64,000 bases of DNA from Massilia rhizosphaerae (GCF_016093545.1 NZ_JADKYX010000011.1:124001-188000), one strand, 5' to 3'. Positions 51,537-61,172 are shown, counted from the stretch's first letter. Notes: generated by a model from the letters alone, not told the origin. Made by a program: numbers and translations.

Positions 51537-54266
51537 TCAGGGTGCAGGTTTCGCTTTCGCCTTGTCGCCTGCCATGACCACGGACATCTTTGCAGGGTCG
51601 ATCGCCTTGCGGAATGCCGCGTTCAGCTGCGGCAACGTGACGGCCATCAGGCGCTTTTCGAACTCGGCCGACCATGCGAACGTGCGTCCCCGGTACAGAT
51701 ACGACGTCCAGCCGGTCGCCAGCGCGCCGTCGTCGGACCGATTCTGGACGCGCTCTTGCATCAGACCCGACTTGGCACCGGCGAGTTCCGCCGCCGTAAA
51801 GCCATCCTTGAGCGCGCGCACGAGTTCTTCGCGCACGGCCGCGTCGACCTTGGCCAGGTTCTGCGGCGCGGCGATGGCGTTGATCGCGAACATGCCGGCA
51901 CGGTCGAGATCGCCGGCCACGAGGTTCGAGCCGACGCCATACGACAGGCCGTCGTGCTGGCGGATCCGATCCATCAGGCGCGACCGCAGGCCGCCGCCGC
52001 CGAAGATGTAATCGGCCAGCATGAGGGCCGGATAGTCCGGATCGTCGACGTTCAGGTCGACGTTGACGCGTGCGGTGTAAAAGCCGTTGGCCTTGTCGGG
52101 CGTGTTGAGGAATTCGTGGATGGGCGCGATGTCGCCATTCTTGCGCAGCACGGGCGCCACGTGCATCGGCGCTTTCCAATGGCCGAACAATTGGTCGACG
52201 AGCGGCGCGATCGCCTGGGCGTCGAAATCGCCGACGATGGCCATCTCCGCCGGCACCGTGCCGTAGTAATCGCGGTGGAAGGCCTTGACCTGGTCCAGGG
52301 TGGCGCTCTTAATGTCGGCAATATCTTCCTCGAGCGTCGTTTCGTGACGGATATCACCCTTGGGATAGATATCAAAATGCTCATTCAACGCGCGCGACGC
52401 GATGCTCGTCGGTTCGCTGCGGCTCGCCTCCAGGCCGACGATGGATTGCTGGCGCAACTGCTCGAATTCGTTGGCCGGGAAGCTGGCCTCGCGCAGCACG
52501 TGGGCCACGAGCTTCAGCGCTTCCGGCAGGTTTTCGCGCGTCGTCTGGAAATGCGTGAGGCTGCCGGAAATCTTGAGCTTGTCGAAGGCGTCGGCCAGTT
52601 GCACGCGGTCGTATTTCGTCGTGCCGCGCATCAGCATCGCCGACGTCAGGCCGGGCAACGCGCCTTTCCCGAACAGGTTCTGTTCGTCGCCGATGTGCTG
52701 GCGCAGGTCGACGGTGACGGTCTGGCCGCGGTTCTTCTTGGGCAGCAGGGCCAGTTTCACGCCGCCGGCCGTCGTCACGGTCGTGCGCTTCAGGATGTTG
52801 GCCTGGCTCGGGTCGAAATCCTCCGCGCTCAACGTGGACGCCTGCGGCTTGAAATCCTTGAGCAGGGTTTGCACGCTGGGCGCCGGCGGGATCACGGCGC
52901 GCTGCGGGTGGTCGTCCGGGATGAATTCGCCGGTGACGCGGTTGTCGCGCTTGAAATAGCGGCCCGCCGCCGCGGCCACCTGGGCCGACGTGATCTTGCC
53001 GACGCGGTCGCGGCCGACGAAGAACAGGCGCCAGTCGCCCAGCGCGATGACGTCGGACAGCGCCACGCCCACCCGCTGCGGATCGTTCAGGCTGCGCTCG
53101 AATTCGTTCAGGAAGCTGCGTTTCGTGCGTTCCATTTCCTCCGGCGTCGGCGGGTTCTTGGCGAAGTCTTCCACCGCCTGGGTGAGCGCGGCGCGCACGG
53201 GTTCGAGCGGCGCGTCCTTCTTGACGACGGCGCCGAAGTACTGCAGCCCGGGCGCATACCCCGTCTGGCCGTAGGCAAACACCTGGCTCGCCTTGCCCGT
53301 CTCCACCAGGAGTTTATGCAAGCGGCCCGTCGGCGAATCGCCGAGGATGGACGAGGCGAAGCTCAGCGCGTCGCTGTCGTCGTGCAGGCCGGACGGCACC
53401 TTGTAGCCGAGCGCGACGATCTGCACGTCGCCCTGGCGCCGCACGGTGAACGTGCGGTCGCCGTCCTGCGTGGGTTCGACGGTCCAGAATTCCGGCAGCG
53501 TACGCTTGGGCTTCGGAATGGCGCCGAACAAGCGGTTAATCGACAGCAAGGTCTTGGCGGGATCGAACTTGCCCGCCACGAGCAGCACGGCATTATCCGG
53601 CTGGTAATACGTGTGATAAAAATTCTGCAGGTTCGCGATCTTGACGTTCTCGATGTCGCTCTTGTTGCCGATCGTCGCACGGCCATACGCATGCCAATCG
53701 TAGGCCACGCTCTGCATGCGCTTCATCAACACGGCGCCCGGCGAATTCTCGCCGTTCTCGTACTCGTTGCGCACGACCGTCATCTCGGAATCGAGATCCT
53801 TCTTGGCGATGTTGGAATGCGTCATGCGGTCCGCTTCCATGCCCAGCGCCCAGTTCAGGTTGTCATCGGACGCCTGGAACACCTCGTAGTAATTGGTGCG
53901 GTCGAGCGACGTCGTGCCGTTGAACTGCATGCCGCGGTCCTGGAACTGGCGCGTGATGTCCGGGTGCTTGGGGCTGCCCTTGAACATCATGTGCTCCAGC
54001 AGGTGGGCCATGCCCGTCTCGCCATAGTTCTCGTGGCGCGAGCCGACGAGGTACGTCACGTTGACGGTGATGGTGGGCCGCGAGGAATCGGGGAACAGCA
54101 GGACTTTCAGGCCGTTCGGCAGGCGGTATTCCGTGATGCCCTCGACCGCCGGGCCCTGCACGACGCCCTTGGGCAGGTCGAATGCCCAGGCGCCTTGCGC
54201 GATGAAGGAAAGGCCGCCAACGACGGCAAAGGCGGCCAGGCCGCGCTGGAAAAACGTCAAGCTCAT
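51537..54266 (-). CDS. M16-family (pitrilysin-type) metallopeptidase
   Basis: 909 residues with a signal peptide (AAFAVVGGLSFIAQGAWA). The inverted zinc motif H88-L-L-E-H92 lies in MAHLLEHMMFKGS, with the distal Glu in TVVRNEYENGENSP. Two M16 halves are joined in one chain; the second half (from about residue 480) lacks HxxEH and is the usual inactive partner. Predicted periplasmic peptidase. Single gene with its own start site. Confidence 0.93.
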   Translation of the reverse strand: MSLTFFQRGLAAFAVVGGLSFIAQGAWAFDLPKGVVQGPAVEGITEYRLPNGLKVLLFPDSSRPTITVNVTYLVGSRHENYGETGMAHLLEHMMFKGSPKHPDITRQFQDRGMQFNGTTSLDRTNYYEVFQASDDNLNWALGMEADRMTHSNIAKKDLDSEMTVVRNEYENGENSPGAVLMKRMQSVAYDWHAYGRATIGNKSDIENVKIANLQNFYHTYYQPDNAVLLVAGKFDPAKTLLSINRLFGAIPKPKRTLPEFWTVEPTQDGDRTFTVRRQGDVQIVALGYKVPSGLHDDSDALSFASSILGDSPTGRLHKLLVETGKASQVFAYGQTGYAPGLQYFGAVVKKDAPLEPVRAALTQAVEDFAKNPPTPEEMERTKRSFLNEFERSLNDPQRVGVALSDVIALGDWRLFFVGRDRVGKITSAQVAAAAGRYFKRDNRVTGEFIPDDHPQRAVIPPAPSVQTLLKDFKPQASTLSAEDFDPSQANILKRTTVTTAGGVKLALLPKKNRGQTVTVDLRQHIGDEQNLFGKGALPGLTSAMLMRGTTKYDRVQLADAFDKLKISGSLTHFQTTRENLPEALKLVAHVLREASFPANEFEQLRQQSIVGLEASRSEPTSIASRALNEHFDIYPKGDIRHETTLEEDIADIKSATLDQVKAFHRDYYGTVPAEMAIVGDFDAQAIAPLVDQLFGHWKAPMHVAPVLRKNGDIAPIHEFLNTPDKANGFYTARVNVDLNVDDPDYPALMLADYIFGGGGLRSRLMDRIRQHDGLSYGVGSNLVAGDLDRAGMFAINAIAAPQNLAKVDAAVREELVRALKDGFTAAELAGAKSGLMQERVQNRSDDGALATGWTSYLYRGRTFAWSAEFEKRLMAVTLPQLNAAFRKAIDPAKMSVVMAGDKAKAKPAP

Positions 54267-54335
54267 AAGTCTCCGTCTGTCAGAACCATTGTCCGTGGGA
54301 CATGGTAACAGACGGGAACTTAGGCCAGGCTTACC

Positions 54336-54785
54336 TCACTGACGCACGCGCCGTTCGTGCTGTTGCTGGTAGGGGCTGATGCGCGCCAGGTCTTCCATTT
54401 CCTCGGCCAGGAAGCCGAGCAGATCGTCCGCGCTGACGATGCCGACGAGCCGCCCGCCGTCGCCCACGACGGGCACCCGGCGGATGCCGCGCAGGCGCAT
54501 GCGTTCGATGGTGACGGTGACGTCGTCGTGCTCGTCGGCCGTGAGCAAGTCGTCCGTCATGATGTCGCCCACCTGCAATCCGGTCGGATCGAGGCCGAGG
54601 GCGACGACGGATACGACAATGTCGCGGTCGGTGACGATGCCGGCGGGAACGGGCACGGTGTCCGCCGCGTCGACGACGACGATGTCGCCCACGTGATGTT
54701 TGCGCATGAGAAAAGCCGCACCCTGCACGCTCTCGTCGCGCGCGCAGTAGACGGTGTCGACCGTACAGAGTTTTCCGACTTCCAT
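54336..54785 (-). CDS. CBS-domain protein
   Basis: 149 residues from ATG 54785, preceded by GGAGG; 15 bases upstream another ATG is open. Two CBS motifs in a Bateman module: CARDESVQGAAFLMRKHHVG then GIVTDRDIV, and DDVTVTIERMRLRGIRRVPV then GIVSADDLLGFL. Such stand-alone modules bind adenosine nucleotides and regulate partners. The C-terminal ~20 residues are polar (PYQQQHERRVRQ). Confidence 0.9.
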   Translation of the reverse strand: MEVGKLCTVDTVYCARDESVQGAAFLMRKHHVGDIVVVDAADTVPVPAGIVTDRDIVVSVVALGLDPTGLQVGDIMTDDLLTADEHDDVTVTIERMRLRGIRRVPVVGDGGRLVGIVSADDLLGFLAEEMEDLARISPYQQQHERRVRQ

Positions 54786-54896
54786 GGCCACCTCCATCAT
54801 TCGGCGCTGGTGCTACCAATGAAGCATAGGCACAGGCCAGTGACAATGCAATCCCGCGTTCGAGGCGACTTGAAGCCGAACCAGCGGCGCAACCGC

Positions 54897-56618
54897 TCAG
54901 CCCCCGGTGAAACGGTTGAGTACCACCTTGTACAGGTCGTAATCGGAATGATAGCCCACCCCCGGCGGGCCGGACGTCACCGGAGGCCGCTGTTCCGTCT
55001 CGCCGCGGGGCAGGCGCTTGGTCCGGTCATGGGCGCCCAGCCCCAGCTTGAGCCACACCAGGCCGGGCGACTTGAAGCCCAGCCCTTTCATGCGCTCCAT
55101 CAGGCTCTTGCGGGGCCGCTCCGCATAGTCGAGCGTAACGGCGATGCCGCGCGGCCTCGCATAGTCGTAGCCGAGCTTTCCGCCCTTGATGGCGTGACGC
55201 GCCTGGGTCCGATTCGGCAATTGCGGATCGAACAGCACGAGCGGCGCGGGATCATGCAGTTTCACGCGACTCTCGATCGCCGCGGCAAACAGTTGCGCGC
55301 TCGCGCCGCCCATCGACCCTCCGGCGATGTACTGGAACTTCACGTTGCGCCCCTTGGCGTGGGCGTCCTCGATCGCTTGCGCGACCAGCACGGCCGCCTC
55401 GTGGTTCGCCTTGAACACCGCGCCCACCGACTGGCCGATGCTGCTGAAGGCCTGCTTGACGTCCCGCATGTTCTGCATGCCGTCGAACATCACGCGGACC
55501 TCGGTCCGCGGATTGCCACGCGAGTCCCACACGATCTCCTCATCCCATACCATGTGCGCGACGTGGGCGGCACGCACCAGCTTTTCCCTGTCGCCCGCGG
55601 GCAGGAGGGCGAGCAGGTGCGACGTACGCAGTGTGGCCGCGATGGTGTGCTCGTGAGTCAATTTGATACTCGCGGGCCGTTGCGCCATCTGCATTTGTTC
55701 GTGAAGATGAGCCGTGAACACGTCGGCGCTGCCGCCCTGCGCGCGTTGACACGCCACATACTCGATCCGATACTGCCTGTCATCGGTACGTATCGATGGG
55801 AGCAGCGCTTCGGCAAAGCGCATCGCAAGCTGCCGCACGGCATGGTGGTCGGCCGAATCCGGCTCGGAGGCGAGCGGCGCGCCAAATGCATCGAACTCGT
55901 TTTTTAGGTGCACCTGCAGCAGGTTCACCGTCTTCCCGTCGCGGCCGGTGACCTGGCGTTCGCTGACAAAACAATTGACCTCCCTTGCCGCCCGCACCAG
56001 TCCGGCCAATACGTCCGGCGGCACGCCCCGTCCGAAAGGCATCCGTTCGATCGCGGCGCTGTCCGGCTCTGGCGGCAGGTGGTACAGCGGCGCGCGCAGC
56101 AGGCGGCCCACGGCACTCAACTGCGCTTGTCGCGCGCGGCCCGGTGCGGCGGGCCCCAGTCCAAGCGCCTCGGTGATGTGCGAGACCTGCTGGTCGTCCA
56201 GGCAAACAATCGACGTCAACATGTTCGACATGCAATCGATTTTCGGCCCCGACGCCAATTTGCCGAACGCCGTCGGGCGCGCGGGCGCGCCTGCCGGCAA
56301 TGGAGGGGTATCGGCCCCGTCCGCCGTCGCGCCGGGCGCGGCAAACGGCGCGTGCCGGGCACTGAACTGTTCGAGCCGCCGCACCGGTGCGCGGACGGCC
56401 GTGGTCGGCGGGCGCGTTCCGGGGCGCCCGCCCAATACCGGCGAGATCGATTCCAGCGTGCGGGCGGGCCAGCGGCTGGTCTCGGCCGGCGTCCGGGACG
56501 CGGTATCGGCAACCGGGCGGTCGCCGATCGGTGGCGCAGTGAATGCGTTTGTTTTCAAAGGAGTGTTCTCGGACAGGCGCACAGCCGTGCGGTCGGCTTG
56601 GCATCCGCCATTGAACAT
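54897..56618 (-). CDS. Lipase-like alpha/beta-hydrolase with disordered N-terminus, possible secreted effector
   Basis: 573 residues. The first ~125 are Pro/Ala/Arg-rich and disordered with no signal peptide (TPAETSRWPARTLESIS and further). The C-terminal half holds a nucleophile motif GGSMGGASAQLF near residue 445, an acid candidate in LVLFDPQLPN, and a late His in GVGYHSDYDLYKVV, the order of class-3-lipase-type hydrolases. Translocated effectors often combine a disordered start with such a domain; a type III or VI effector is an inference, and no secretion genes are adjacent. Confidence 0.55.
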   Translation of the reverse strand: MFNGGCQADRTAVRLSENTPLKTNAFTAPPIGDRPVADTASRTPAETSRWPARTLESISPVLGGRPGTRPPTTAVRAPVRRLEQFSARHAPFAAPGATADGADTPPLPAGAPARPTAFGKLASGPKIDCMSNMLTSIVCLDDQQVSHITEALGLGPAAPGRARQAQLSAVGRLLRAPLYHLPPEPDSAAIERMPFGRGVPPDVLAGLVRAAREVNCFVSERQVTGRDGKTVNLLQVHLKNEFDAFGAPLASEPDSADHHAVRQLAMRFAEALLPSIRTDDRQYRIEYVACQRAQGGSADVFTAHLHEQMQMAQRPASIKLTHEHTIAATLRTSHLLALLPAGDREKLVRAAHVAHMVWDEEIVWDSRGNPRTEVRVMFDGMQNMRDVKQAFSSIGQSVGAVFKANHEAAVLVAQAIEDAHAKGRNVKFQYIAGGSMGGASAQLFAAAIESRVKLHDPAPLVLFDPQLPNRTQARHAIKGGKLGYDYARPRGIAVTLDYAERPRKSLMERMKGLGFKSPGLVWLKLGLGAHDRTKRLPRGETEQRPPVTSGPPGVGYHSDYDLYKVVLNRFTGG

Positions 56619-56810
56619 TCTTTTTTTGAACAGCCTGGCGCCCGCTGCGAAGTAAGGTGCCGAAGAACGATCAGTGAACCCGCTGAACCGGCGCGGCCGG
56701 TGCGCGATGCATGGCGCGCGCGGACAAGATCGTCTCGACTGCGGTCGCGCGCGTTGCCGGCCGCTGGTATGCCAGCATTACCGTCGACACGTCCGGTGTT
56801 TGGAAAACGG

Positions 56811-57152
56811 TCAGGTCTTCTTCTCTTCCGCCGGTGGGACGAAGCACGCCTCGACGACTTGCAGGTCGTTATCTTTGGCGAAATTGCACACGAAGTGGTA
56901 GGCGAGCGGTTCGATGCTCTTGAGGGCATTGTTCACGACGACCGCCTTGACGCCGTTCACGACCGTCGGGTGCACATAGGGCGAGAACTTGAGGTGGGCA
57001 TTCGGGCCGCCGCTGCCCGCCGGCCGGAAGCACGACATGACGCCGCAGAGACGTTCGGCCCAGTCACTCGGGCGGAATTGTCTGCCCTTACTTGTCACGC
57101 CGAGAATGAAGAATTCGTCGGCGCCTTTCCCGGTTTGCGGTGAGTCGGCCAT
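56811..57152 (-). CDS. DUF3579 family protein
   Basis: 113 residues. Blocks EFFILGVTSKGRQFRPSDWA then ERLCGVMSCF, and SPYVHPTVVNGVKAVVVNNA with the end VVEACFVPP, match DUF3579, a small family largely limited to betaproteobacteria. Function unknown; usually a single gene. Transcribed toward the lipase-like gene with 190 bases between. Confidence 0.85.
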   Translation of the reverse strand: MADSPQTGKGADEFFILGVTSKGRQFRPSDWAERLCGVMSCFRPAGSGGPNAHLKFSPYVHPTVVNGVKAVVVNNALKSIEPLAYHFVCNFAKDNDLQVVEACFVPPAEEKKT

Positions 57153-57290
57153 AGTGCGGCTTATGAAACAAAGGCGTGGATGAGAACAACCCGACTATTA
57201 TATCTTATAGAAGACCTGCGGACGAGCCCCGCGTGCCGGCCGGCGCGAACCGGCACGACGCGCGTCTCGAATCTTCTGCTTCCGTCGGGT

Positions 57291-58250
57291 TCAGCCGAGC
57301 AGGACCGCGCCGGAGAGCAGCAGCAGGAGCAGCATCCATAATAACAGCGCACGCCAGACCAGGCCGACCGTGCTTTGCAGTGCGCGCACGCTCGGCTCGT
57401 CGCCGGGCAGGACGTCGTCCTCGCTGGCGGACAGGTCGACGGTCGCGGCGTCGGCCGGCAGGATGCGCGGCGCGTTCTCGGCCGGCGAGCCGAGGCGCAC
57501 GCCCATGGCGCCGCCGCCGGCGGCCAGGATGATCCCTTTCGATTCGTCCGTCCACCGGCCGGCGAAATTACGCCACGCATAAATCGAGTCCTCGAAATTG
57601 CCGACGACGGCGAACGCGATCGCAGTCAGGCGCACGGGGATCCAGTCGATCCAGTAGAACGCGCGCGCGGCGAATTCGCCGAACGCCTCGTTGCGCATGT
57701 GGTCCGGCTCGTTCCATGCGCGCGCGAGGTATTCGGACACGCGGTACATGACGGCGCAAGCCGGACCGAGCGGCATCAGGAACCAGAAGAACACGCCGAA
57801 CACGTTGCGGTGCGTCGTGATCAGGGATTTTTCGACGGCGATGCGGGCGATCTCGGTCCCATCCATGCCGACCGTGTCCATCTTCGTCCATTCGGCGAGC
57901 AGCGTGCGCGCCGTGGCCTCGTCGCCGGCGTTCAGGGCGAACTGGATCGATGTGAAGTAATGGCTGTAATGGCGGAAACCGAGCGTGAGATAGACGATCA
58001 GCACGTTCCAGGCGAACGCGGCAAACACGAGGCGGTAGTACACGAGGACGCCGTAGATGATGGCCGTCGGCAACATCAGGACCGCCATCATCAGGAACCA
58101 GCCCAGCCGCCCATGACTTGCTTGGCCGGCATTGAACCAGGCCTCCACACGCATGGCGAAACGCTTGATCTCGGCGTAGATCTGGTTATCTGCGCGCAGC
58201 GGCTTCAGCTGTTCGATGAGCAGCGCGCACAGAATGGAAAAGAATGTCAT
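57291..58250 (-). CDS. CobD/CbiB-family membrane protein
   Basis: 319 residues, six or so hydrophobic segments, opening with FFSILCALLIEQLKPLRADN. Family blocks include YFTSIQFALNAGDEATARTL, WTKMDTVGMDGTEIARIAVE and the membrane end WRALLLWMLLLLLLSGAVLL. CobD/CbiB joins aminopropanol phosphate to cobyric acid; in betaproteobacteria without a cob cluster this paralogue may have another role. No other cobalamin genes are visible here. Confidence 0.82.
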   Translation of the reverse strand: MTFFSILCALLIEQLKPLRADNQIYAEIKRFAMRVEAWFNAGQASHGRLGWFLMMAVLMLPTAIIYGVLVYYRLVFAAFAWNVLIVYLTLGFRHYSHYFTSIQFALNAGDEATARTLLAEWTKMDTVGMDGTEIARIAVEKSLITTHRNVFGVFFWFLMPLGPACAVMYRVSEYLARAWNEPDHMRNEAFGEFAARAFYWIDWIPVRLTAIAFAVVGNFEDSIYAWRNFAGRWTDESKGIILAAGGGAMGVRLGSPAENAPRILPADAATVDLSASEDDVLPGDEPSVRALQSTVGLVWRALLLWMLLLLLLSGAVLLG

Positions 58251-58327
58251 GCACGGTCCTTTGTCGTTGTTGCCTTACTTCATTGCTCGCTACGATAGCG
58301 CAGACACAGACCGGAGTCCATGCCCCT

Positions 58328-58993
58328 TCAGGCGCGTAACAAATGAAACAGATTACGTAACATACCCGCCGTGGCACCCCAGATGAAGAAGCGTTCGTAA
58401 GGCATCGCATAAAAACTGCGCCGGCCGCCGCCGTCGGGCAGTTCGAACGACATGCGCTGATGGTTCATGCCATCCATCAGGAATCGCAAGGGCACTTCGA
58501 AAATGGCGGCCACTTCGTTCGACTCGGCCGTGAGGTCGAACGGCGGCGTGACGAGGCCCACCACGGGCGTGACGACGTAGGCCGACGCCGTGACGTGGTC
58601 GGGCAACACGCCGACGATTTCCACGTGGCGGCGCATGAGGCCGATCTCTTCCTGCGTTTCGCGCAGGGCCGTTTCGATGGGGGAGGAATCGTCTTCTTCG
58701 GCGCGGCCGCCGGGAAAGCTGACCTGGCCCGCATGGTTCGTCAGGTGTTCGGTGCGCTGGGTCAACAGCACGGTCAAGCCTTCGGACCGGCGCACGATGG
58801 GGATCAGGACGGCCGCGCGCCGCAGCACGGGGAAGCGCAGGCGCATGTCCTCGGGCAGTTCCGGCTCCCACAGCGGCGGATGGGCGAGGCGCCGGCGCAG
58901 CCAGGCGGCGTCCAGGCGCTCTTCCGGCAAGGCGGCCTCGCCGGCGATCGCGTCGACGGGCAGGCGCTTCGGATCGATGTGCAATGTTGCCAA
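58328..58993 (-). CDS. Nudix hydrolase, probable CoA pyrophosphatase
   Basis: 221 residues from TTG 58993, which has TTGGAG upstream. The open frame continues to 59044 but would be coded across the rplS terminator, so the longer start is rejected. The Nudix box GGRAEEDDSSPIETALRETQ followed by EEIG fits Gx5Ex7REUxEExGU, and the preceding LLTQRTEHLTNHAGQVSFPG is the NudL/CoA pyrophosphatase extra motif (UPF0035). It would split CoA or oxidised CoA to phosphopantetheine and 3',5'-ADP. Confidence 0.88.
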   Translation of the reverse strand: MATLHIDPKRLPVDAIAGEAALPEERLDAAWLRRRLAHPPLWEPELPEDMRLRFPVLRRAAVLIPIVRRSEGLTVLLTQRTEHLTNHAGQVSFPGGRAEEDDSSPIETALRETQEEIGLMRRHVEIVGVLPDHVTASAYVVTPVVGLVTPPFDLTAESNEVAAIFEVPLRFLMDGMNHQRMSFELPDGGGRRSFYAMPYERFFIWGATAGMLRNLFHLLRA

Positions 58994-59003
58994 GGCTTTC
59001 TCC

Positions 59004-59035
59004 AAAAGAAAAAGGCATCCAAATGGATGCCTTTT
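59004..59035 (-). terminator. Terminator of the rpsP-rimM-trmD-rplS operon
   Basis: GGCATCC and GGATGCC with a 4-base loop, flanked by an A run and followed on the minus strand by TTTTTCTTTT. It lies 18 bases after the rplS stop. Confidence 0.92.
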
Positions 59036-59052
59036 TCCTACCACAATCGCTA

Positions 59053-59436
59053 TTACTGCGCAGCAGTGGTAGCAGCTTTGCGGTTCGGCAGTTTCTCTTT
59101 GATACGTGCCGATTTGCCCGAACGCTCGCGCAGGTAGTACAGCTTCGCACGACGCACGTCACCACGACGCTTCACTTCGATCGAAGCGATCAGCGGCGAG
59201 TACAGCTGGAACGTACGCTCCACGCCTTCGCCCGACGAGATCTTGCGAACGATGAAGTTCGAGTTCAGGCCGCGGTTGCGACGCGAGATGACGACGCCTT
59301 CGTATGCCTGGGCGCGCTTGCGGTTGCCTTCGACGACGTTGACGCTGACGACCACGGTGTCGCCCGGTGCGAAATCAGGGATGTTGCGGCCGAGGCGCGC
59401 AATCTCTTCTTGCTCGAGTTGCTGGATCAGATCCAT
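59053..59436 (-). CDS. rplS: 50S ribosomal protein L19
   Basis: 127 residues. MDLIQQLEQEEIARLGRNIP and the L19 signature VRKISSGEGVERTFQLYSPL are clear. L19 sits at the 30S-50S interface. Last gene of the operon; AAGGAG precedes the ATG. The 90-base gap after trmD contains a hairpin-forming ATATCGGGGCCC-type stretch that might tune expression. Confidence 0.97.
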   Translation of the reverse strand: MDLIQQLEQEEIARLGRNIPDFAPGDTVVVSVNVVEGNRKRAQAYEGVVISRRNRGLNSNFIVRKISSGEGVERTFQLYSPLIASIEVKRRGDVRRAKLYYLRERSGKSARIKEKLPNRKAATTAAQ

Positions 59437-59526
59437 TTGTAGACTCCTTATACCATCTTGCCGGCGCGTTCGTTGCCCGGTAGAGGATGGGGTTGACCAT
59501 GCGTGTCCCGATATCGGGGCCCGCCT

Positions 59527-60288
59527 TTATTCCGCCGCCTTTTCCAAGGTTGCGAGAAACTGCTCGTCGGCCTTCGTCAGCAGACCGGCGCCACGCGCCT
59601 TGTCCAGCAGATCCGGCCGTTTCTTCGCGGTCGCCTCCAGCATACGCCGGCGGCGCCACTTCATGATTTCCGCGTGGTTGCCACCCATCAGCACGGGCGG
59701 CACGGCCACGCCTTCGTACACTTCCGGACGCGTGTAATGCGGCGAATCCAGCAGGCCGTTGACGAAACTGTCTTCGACCGCCGACGCGTCATCGCCCAGC
59801 ACGCCGGGCAGTTGCCGCACCACGGCATCCATCAGCGCCATCGCCGGCAACTCGCCGCCGGACAACACGAAATCGCCGAGTGAAATTTCCTCGTCGACCA
59901 CGCGGTCCAGCAGGCGCTGGTCGACCGCCTCGTAGCGGCCGCACAGCACGACGAGACCGGGCTCATCCTTCAAGCCCATCACACGTTCATGCGTCAGCGG
60001 TTTGCCTTGCGGCGACATGAACACGACCCGCGGTGCGGGAAGCCCCATGTCGACCTGGCGCTGCTTCGCCGCGTTGATCGTCGCTTCGAGCGGCTTGGCC
60101 AGCATCACCATGCCGGGACCGCCGCCGTACGGGCGATCGTCCACGGTGCGGTGGCGGTCCAGCGTGAAATCGCGCGGATTCCAGATCGCCAGGTTCCACA
60201 AGCCCTGCTCGTGCGCGCGCCGGGTCACGCCCGACTGCGTCAATGCGGCAAACATTTCGGGAAACAAGCTCACGACGTCAAACTGCAT
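59527..60288 (-). CDS. trmD: tRNA (guanine-37-N1)-methyltransferase
   Basis: 253 residues. MQFDVVSLFPEMFAALTQSG, the SAM-knot blocks RYEAVDQRLLDRVVDEEISL and DFVLSGGELPAMALMDAVVR, and GGNHAEIMKWRRR near the C-terminus. It methylates G37 of tRNAs with G36 to prevent frameshifting. Starts 26 bases after rimM. Confidence 0.97.
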   Translation of the reverse strand: MQFDVVSLFPEMFAALTQSGVTRRAHEQGLWNLAIWNPRDFTLDRHRTVDDRPYGGGPGMVMLAKPLEATINAAKQRQVDMGLPAPRVVFMSPQGKPLTHERVMGLKDEPGLVVLCGRYEAVDQRLLDRVVDEEISLGDFVLSGGELPAMALMDAVVRQLPGVLGDDASAVEDSFVNGLLDSPHYTRPEVYEGVAVPPVLMGGNHAEIMKWRRRRMLEATAKKRPDLLDKARGAGLLTKADEQFLATLEKAAE

Positions 60289-60314
60289 CGAGACCTCGCT
60301 TCAGGCGGATGGGA

Positions 60315-60878
60315 TCAATAATCCAGACCCCAGTCCAGGGTAATCAGTCCGGCTTGCAGGTCGACCGTCTTGACGTACTGGTCCACGAACGGCACCAGCC
60401 GCTCCGGCGCTTTCGCGTCGGGAGCGGCGTTCGGATCGGGCACGGGCGCGATCCGCAGGATGGACTGCGCGCCATTGTGCATCATGTCGGTGACCTTGCC
60501 GAGCGCTTCGCCCTGCAGGTTGACCGTATCCAAGCCGATCAGGTCGGTCCAGTAATACTCGTCGTCCGGAAGTTCCGGAAAGTCCGCACGCGACACCTGC
60601 ACCGTGGTGCCCTTGAGCGCCTCGGCCATGTCGCGGTCGGTCACGTCGACCAATGTGGCCGTCACGTCGCCGCTGTGGTACTTCGCATTCCGCACGTCGA
60701 CGGCATGCAGCGACGGCTTGTCGAGCCACCAGGTTTTGACGTTCAGCAACGCGTCCGCATCCAGAGAATGCGGCGTGACGCGCACACCACCGCGCAACCC
60801 GTAGGCGCCGGTGATATAGCCGACCTGGATCAGGTCGTCGGGGGCCACTTGTGCTGCCGAATCGGTCAAACCGTACAA
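60315..60878 (-). CDS. rimM: Ribosome maturation factor RimM
   Basis: 187 residues. N-terminal RimM beta-barrel (LIQVGYITGAYGLRGGVRVT) and a C-terminal PRC-barrel (YYWTDLIGLDTVNLQGEALG, later LVPFVDQYVKTVDLQAGLIT). Assists 30S head assembly with S19. The middle has a short Pro/Ala insertion (VPDPNAAPDAKAPE). Seven bases separate it from rpsP. Confidence 0.95.
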   Translation of the reverse strand: MYGLTDSAAQVAPDDLIQVGYITGAYGLRGGVRVTPHSLDADALLNVKTWWLDKPSLHAVDVRNAKYHSGDVTATLVDVTDRDMAEALKGTTVQVSRADFPELPDDEYYWTDLIGLDTVNLQGEALGKVTDMMHNGAQSILRIAPVPDPNAAPDAKAPERLVPFVDQYVKTVDLQAGLITLDWGLDY

Positions 60879-60885
60879 CCTTGAA

Positions 60886-61134
60886 TCAGGCAGCAGCCTT
60901 TTGCGACGAGATCAGGCGAGCAACCGTCGGCGACAGTTGTGCACCCACGCCTTGCCAGTACGACAGACGGTCAGCGGTGATGTTCAGGCCGACTTCCTTG
61001 CCCGAAGCCATCGGGTTGTAGTAGCCGATGCGCTCAATGAAACGGCCGTCGCGGCGATTGCGCGAGTCGGTTGCAACGATGTTGTAGAACGGGCGCTTCT
61101 TGGCACCACCACGAGCTAAACGAATAACGACCAT
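60886..61134 (-). CDS. rpsP: 30S ribosomal protein S16
   Basis: 82 residues: MVVIRLARGGAKKRPFYNIV, then RFIERIGYYNPMA and YWQGVGAQLSPTVARLI. Full-length S16. First gene of the operon, with a sigma-70-like promoter 39 bases upstream of its ATG. Confidence 0.97.
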   Translation of the reverse strand: MVVIRLARGGAKKRPFYNIVATDSRNRRDGRFIERIGYYNPMASGKEVGLNITADRLSYWQGVGAQLSPTVARLISSQKAAA

Positions 61135-61172
61135 AATATTTCCAAAAGTGAGCTGGACGAAGAAAGCCGACG

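Noticed and set aside
56619..56700. PIP/hrp box upstream of the lipase-like gene
   Set aside because: TTCGG and TTCGC occur on the minus strand but only 8 bases apart, not the 15-16 needed.
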